A stretch of 64,000 bases of DNA from Natronorubrum texcoconense. GTDB taxonomy: Archaea > Halobacteriota > Halobacteria > Halobacteriales > Natrialbaceae. The stretch lies in assembly GCF_900100335.1 (NCBI RefSeq), contig NZ_FNFE01000002.1:1-64000 (forward strand), written 5' to 3'. Position numbers and translations under genes: made by a program. Below the pieces are notes generated by a model that saw only the letters and a list, made by a program, of their open reading frames with translations, did not search any database and had not been told where the DNA came from. This document shows, one piece after another, positions 60,654 to 64,000 of the stretch; positions within the stretch are counted from its first letter, which is position 1, and the number at the start of each line of letters is the position of its first letter.

Positions 60654-61649
60654 ATGGTCAGCAGTGAGGGACTCGGACGGCTCCTAATCGTCGTACTTGG
60701 CGCCGCGGTGTTCGCCGCCATCGGCGTCGCCCTGTTCGTCGTCGCGCCGTCGAACATGACGGACCTCGTCGGAATCGTCCTCGCGCTCGCGGTCGTGCTC
60801 GTCGGACTCCGCATCGCGGGGAACATCGCGAACTCGCTGTTCCCGGGCTACGACGTCGCCGAGGTCGCCGTCGAGGGACCGATCACCCGCGACGGCGGCG
60901 GCGGACGATTCCCCTCGAGTCCGGGATCGACCCCGGCAGACGACATCGTCGACCAGATCGACCGCGCCGACGAGGACGAGACCGTCGACGCCTTACTCCT
61001 GAAACTCAACACGCCGGGCGGCGAGGTCGTCCCGAGCGACGACATCCGGCTCGCGGCCGAGCGCTTCGACGGCCCGACGGTCGCGTACACGACGGACGTC
61101 TGTGCCAGCGGCGGCTACTGGATCGCCAGCGGCTGCGACGAACTCTGGGCTCGAGACGGCAGCATCGTCGGCTCGATCGGCGTCATCGGCTCCCGGGTGA
61201 ACGCGAGCGACCTCGCCGAGAAGGTCGGCCTCTCCTACGAGCGCTTCGCCGCCGGGGAGTACAAGGACGCCGGCACCCCGCTGAAAGACCTCGAGGAGAA
61301 CGAACGCGAGTACCTGCAGGGACTGATCGACGACTACTACGAGACGTTCGTGGAGCGGGTCAGCGACGGCCGCGACCTCGACAGCGAGTTCGTCCGGGAC
61401 ACCGAGGCCCGCATCTACCTCGGCGAGGAGGCCTACGAGATGGACTTGGTCGACCACCTCGGGACGCGCCGAGAGATCGAGACCGAACTAGCGGATCGGC
61501 TGGACCGGGACGAGATCTCCGTCGAGGAGTTCGAACCCGACCGGCCGCTGATGGCCCGCGTCGGCACCGGTGCCCAACAGGTCGCCTACGCGTTCGGCGC
61601 CGGTATTTCGGGGCTCGCGGAGGACCGCGAGTTCCGACTGCGGACCTGA
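60654..61649 (+). CDS. sppA: S49 family signal peptide peptidase
   Basis: A 331-residue membrane-bound serine protease. Two N-terminal membrane segments cover residues 10-31 and 36-56. Catalytic Ser152 is in VCASGGYW and Lys204 in GEYKDAGTPLK, the Ser/Lys dyad of SppA. The LLKLNTPGGEVVPSD oxyanion/substrate motif is near 115. It removes cleaved signal peptides and membrane remnants. Gene order sppA-DUF373 with a short gap is typical in haloarchaea. Confidence 0.92.
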   Translation: MVSSEGLGRLLIVVLGAAVFAAIGVALFVVAPSNMTDLVGIVLALAVVLVGLRIAGNIANSLFPGYDVAEVAVEGPITRDGGGGRFPSSPGSTPADDIVDQIDRADEDETVDALLLKLNTPGGEVVPSDDIRLAAERFDGPTVAYTTDVCASGGYWIASGCDELWARDGSIVGSIGVIGSRVNASDLAEKVGLSYERFAAGEYKDAGTPLKDLEENEREYLQGLIDDYYETFVERVSDGRDLDSEFVRDTEARIYLGEEAYEMDLVDHLGTRREIETELADRLDRDEISVEEFEPDRPLMARVGTGAQQVAYAFGAGISGLAEDREFRLRT

Positions 61650-61729
61650 GTCGACACCCGCCGTACACCGCCCACCAACAATTCGAACGAGTAAGTGGTT
61701 TTATCGTCACACAGCATGGAACAGCAACC

Positions 61730-63013
61730 GTGACAACGCTGGTCGTCTGTCTCGACCGGACCGACGACGTGGGACGCAAGACCGGTCTTCGCTCGCCCGT
61801 CGTCGGCTGGGAGGCAGTCCGCGCGCTCGTGACCGACGTCGGACTCGCGGATCCGGAGGATTCGGGAGTTAACTCCCTGCTCGAGACGTTGCGCGTCGCC
61901 CAGGATCTCCGCGACGAGAACGAGGAGGTCGTCGTCGCGGTCGTCTCGGGGGACCGAGAGTCGATGGTCTCGGCGGACCGAGCCGTCGCCAAGCAGATCG
62001 ACGAACTCGTGGCCACGTACGATCCGGACTCCGCGGTCGTCGTCATCGACAGCGCGGAGGACGAGCGACTGGTGCCGATCGTCGAGAGCCGCGTGCAGGT
62101 CGACTCCGTCGACCGCGTCGTCGTTCGACAGGCGCGGGACATCGAGTCGACGTACTACCTGCTCAAGCAGTTCCTCGCCGACGAAGAGCTCCGCCAGACC
62201 GTGCTGGTGCCGATCGGGCTGACGTTTCTGGTCTTCCCGATGTTGGCGACGTTCCTCGGTCCCGCACAGGGAGCGGCCGCCATCACGACCGTCATCGGCG
62301 TCTTTCTGCTATACAAGGGGTTCAATATCGACGACTGGATAGCCAGAGTCGCCCATCAGGTTCGCGAATCGCTGTACTCCGGGCAGGTCTCGGTCGTCAC
62401 CTACGTCGTCGCCGCCGGCTTGACCCTCGTCGGACTCTTCGCCGGGGTCCTCGGCGTCTCGAGTCTCGACGATCCACCGGGTGTCGTGATCCCGGCGATG
62501 CAGTTCGTCTTCGATGCCGTCCCGTGGCTCGCGATGGCCGCCCTAACGGCCAGCGCCGGCCGACTGCTCGACGAGGCCATCAGCGACGAGCCGATCCGGT
62601 CGTCCTTCCTCAACCTTCCCTTTATCGTCGTCTCCGTCTCGCTGGTGGTTCGCGGGTTCTCTGCGTACTTCCTCGAGCAACAGGGCGTCGAAGAGCCGTT
62701 CTCGGTGCCGGCCTACGAGTTCGGCGTGGTGTCGAACGAGAGCTTCGCGATCACGGCCGGCGAGCGACTCGCGCTGTTCGTCGTCGTCGCGATCGTGGTC
62801 AGTCTGGTCGGCGCGCGGGTCGCGTCGTACTTCAGCGGGACCCGAAACGAGGACGAGGCGGAGCTCGCGGACGGCTCCGGCTCGACGATCTCCGAATCGG
62901 ATCGAGAGTCGAACGCAGACGTCCCATCAGAACTCACAGACGGCGGGCCCGCGAGGGAGTCGACACCGACGATCGATTCGGAGTCAGACGGCGACCCGGA
63001 TTCGATGGAGTAA
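61730..63013 (+). CDS. DUF373 family membrane protein
   Basis: A 427-residue protein starting at GTG. The soluble N-terminal domain (about 1-145) has TTLVVCLDRTDDVGRKTG and VVAVVSGDRESMV, typical of DUF373. It is followed by about six membrane helices (residues about 160-365) and an acidic, disordered tail rich in Ser/Asp/Glu. DUF373 is archaeal and of unknown function; no enzymatic motif is clear. Preceded by a TTTTATCG TATA-like element; GTG is needed because no in-frame ATG lies before the domain. Confidence 0.85.
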   Translation: MTTLVVCLDRTDDVGRKTGLRSPVVGWEAVRALVTDVGLADPEDSGVNSLLETLRVAQDLRDENEEVVVAVVSGDRESMVSADRAVAKQIDELVATYDPDSAVVVIDSAEDERLVPIVESRVQVDSVDRVVVRQARDIESTYYLLKQFLADEELRQTVLVPIGLTFLVFPMLATFLGPAQGAAAITTVIGVFLLYKGFNIDDWIARVAHQVRESLYSGQVSVVTYVVAAGLTLVGLFAGVLGVSSLDDPPGVVIPAMQFVFDAVPWLAMAALTASAGRLLDEAISDEPIRSSFLNLPFIVVSVSLVVRGFSAYFLEQQGVEEPFSVPAYEFGVVSNESFAITAGERLALFVVVAIVVSLVGARVASYFSGTRNEDEAELADGSGSTISESDRESNADVPSELTDGGPARESTPTIDSESDGDPDSME

Positions 63014-63067
63014 CGCCCGCACAGGACGACTCGGTACCCATTTACTCCTGTACACGTACTGACGACC

Positions 63068-63793
63068 ATGAGCGACACAGACGGCACGTGGGTGAGTCTC
63101 TTTTCGGGCGGCAAGGATTCCTCCTGGGCACTGTACCGGGCCCTCGAGGACGGACTCGAGGTCTCCCGGCTCGTCACCGTCCATCCGACGGGTGACTCCT
63201 ACATGTATCACGTCCCCGCGACGGCTCTCGCCGCGCTCGCGGCTGAAAGCACCGGGATCCCGCTCGTCGACGTCGAGCCCGAGGACTTCGAGGCCGCCGA
63301 CGCCGCCGACTCGGGAACGCAGGGCGACGACGAACTCGAACCGCTCGAGGTCGCGCTGACCGAACTCGATTCGGAACTCGAGAGCGGCATCGCCGGCGTC
63401 ACCGCCGGCGCCGTCGAGAGCGAGTATCAGACGAGCCGCATCCAGGGGATGTGCGACCGACTCGGCTGTGAGCTGTACGCCCCGCTCTGGCAGGAGGAGC
63501 CCCGCGAACTCGCGGACGCGATGCTCGAGGCCGGCTTCGAGATCACAATCATCCAGGTCGCGGCCGAAGGGCTGGACGAGTCGTGGCTCGGTCGAACGCT
63601 CGACCGCGAGGCCATCGAGGAACTCGAGGAACTACACGAGGAGTACGGCGTCCACATCCTCGGAGAGGGCGGCGAGTTTGAGACCTTGGTCGTGGACGGG
63701 CCGCATATGGAGCAGCGGATCGGTCTCGAGTACGAGACCGAGTGGGAAGGAACGCGGGGACGGTTGCGGATTACGGATGCGCGGCTCGAGTAA
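63068..63793 (+). CDS. dph6: Diphthine-ammonia ligase
   Basis: A 241-residue ATP-pyrophosphatase of the Dph6 family that amidates diphthine on translation factor EF-2. The ATP-binding SLFSGGKDSSWAL motif is at residues 10-22. The conserved EYQTSRIQGMCDRLG near 118-132 and the EGGEFETLVVDGP motif near 198 are present. Length is as expected. A diverged second copy of its last 14 codons appears 170 bp downstream, at the window edge. Confidence 0.9.
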   Translation: MSDTDGTWVSLFSGGKDSSWALYRALEDGLEVSRLVTVHPTGDSYMYHVPATALAALAAESTGIPLVDVEPEDFEAADAADSGTQGDDELEPLEVALTELDSELESGIAGVTAGAVESEYQTSRIQGMCDRLGCELYAPLWQEEPRELADAMLEAGFEITIIQVAAEGLDESWLGRTLDREAIEELEELHEEYGVHILGEGGEFETLVVDGPHMEQRIGLEYETEWEGTRGRLRITDARLE

Positions 63794-63964
63794 GGGATTC
63801 TGCACCGCGAGTGAACGGAGTGAACGAGCGGCTCTTTTTCGATCTCTTCACGAGCAGAGCGAGCGAAGGTCAGCGGGAGCGAAGTTCTCGCCAGACAGAT
63901 TTTTTGCGTGAGCGGTGGCGAACGGTGTGAGCCACCCGAACGGAAAAAAGGTGGTACTGAGACG
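63794..63964. other. Intervening segment between dph6 and its 3' duplicate
   Basis: About 170 bp with GAGCGA-type low-complexity words (AGAGCGAGCGAAGG, GGAGCGAAG) and a six-T tract (63900-63905). No gene. It separates the true dph6 end from a second, slightly different copy of the same end. Confidence 0.4.
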
Positions 63965-63965
63965 G

Positions 63966-64000
63966 AGTGGGAGGGAACGCGTGGGCGGGTACGGATTACG
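63966..64000 (+). pseudogene. Diverged duplicate of dph6 3' end (truncated by window)
   Basis: Encodes ETEWEGTRGRVRIT, matching ETEWEGTRGRLRIT at the end of dph6 with silent and one conservative change at the DNA level. It is preceded by unrelated sequence and cut off by the window end, so its full extent is unknown. Confidence 0.55.

Noticed and set aside
1-64000. CRISPR arrays and complete insertion sequences
   Set aside because: No regularly spaced identical repeats and no transposase or integrase frame were found; only small inverted and tandem repeats are present.

Overview
The window is chromosomal DNA of a halophilic archaeon. It is GC-rich and its proteins are strongly acidic. Several gene starts lie about 25 bp downstream of a TATA box. 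It carries typical haloarchaeal families (HalOD1, DUF7344-like winged helices, a Bat-type PAS/GAF/HTH_10 regulator, DUF373, FtsZ1, the archaeosine queD-queE-queC set and an rpsO-recJ-like-pcc1-rps3ae operon). The heavy use of CTCGAG-type sequence suggests the Natrialbales (Natrinema, Haloterrigena and relatives), but that placement is inference.

Layout. From 0.07 to 7.3 kb: housekeeping genes (thiolase, aroA, a regulator, a lipoprotein, an M24 peptidase, an orphan gvpA and an amine-oxidase-like flavoprotein). From 7.4 to 20.2 kb: an AT-richer accessory island with no housekeeping function except a divergent proteasome beta subunit. From 20.4 to 28.6 kb: an acetyltransferase, tyrA, an Rsm22-like methyltransferase, surE, an Rdx protein and small regulators. 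From 28.7 to 32.2 kb: tRNA-Ala, a gene-free stretch with probable structured RNAs, then rpsO, a degenerate RecJ-like gene, pcc1 and rps3ae, mostly overlapping by 4 bp. From 32.3 to 49.3 kb: an alcohol dehydrogenase, the archaeosine precursor operon, a CinA-domain protein, an NAD-kinase-like protein, PhoU, MFS, epoxide hydrolase, a DUF5787-type putative nuclease, Nudix, a second S10-like protein, an M20 amidohydrolase and HtpX. From 49.3 to 64.0 kb: a DUF4397 lipoprotein, geranylgeranyl reductase, ferredoxin, a 2-hydroxyacid dehydrogenase, ftsZ1, dtdA, two regulators, SppA, DUF373 and dph6, followed by a diverged second copy of the dph6 3' end at the window edge.

The main discovery candidate is the 7.4-20.2 kb island. 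It holds three related small proteins (109, 92 and 108 aa), each with a charged leader, a Leu-Cys-Pro-x-Val-Cys motif followed by a Gly/Ala-rich hydrophobic stretch, and a near-identical acidic C-terminal tail. Around them are a translationally coupled pair resembling SdpA and the HTTM membrane protein SdpB (maturation factors of the Bacillus SDP toxin), two family-2 glycosyltransferases, two SAM methyltransferases, an ABC exporter, a large polytopic membrane protein, two small membrane proteins that could be immunity factors, and a proteasome beta paralogue. A GAGTAGCCAT-like element recurs in the island's promoter regions. Together this looks like a gene cluster for secreted, possibly glycosylated or methylated, archaeal antimicrobial peptides. 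The individual sequence features are visible; the product and its activity are inference.
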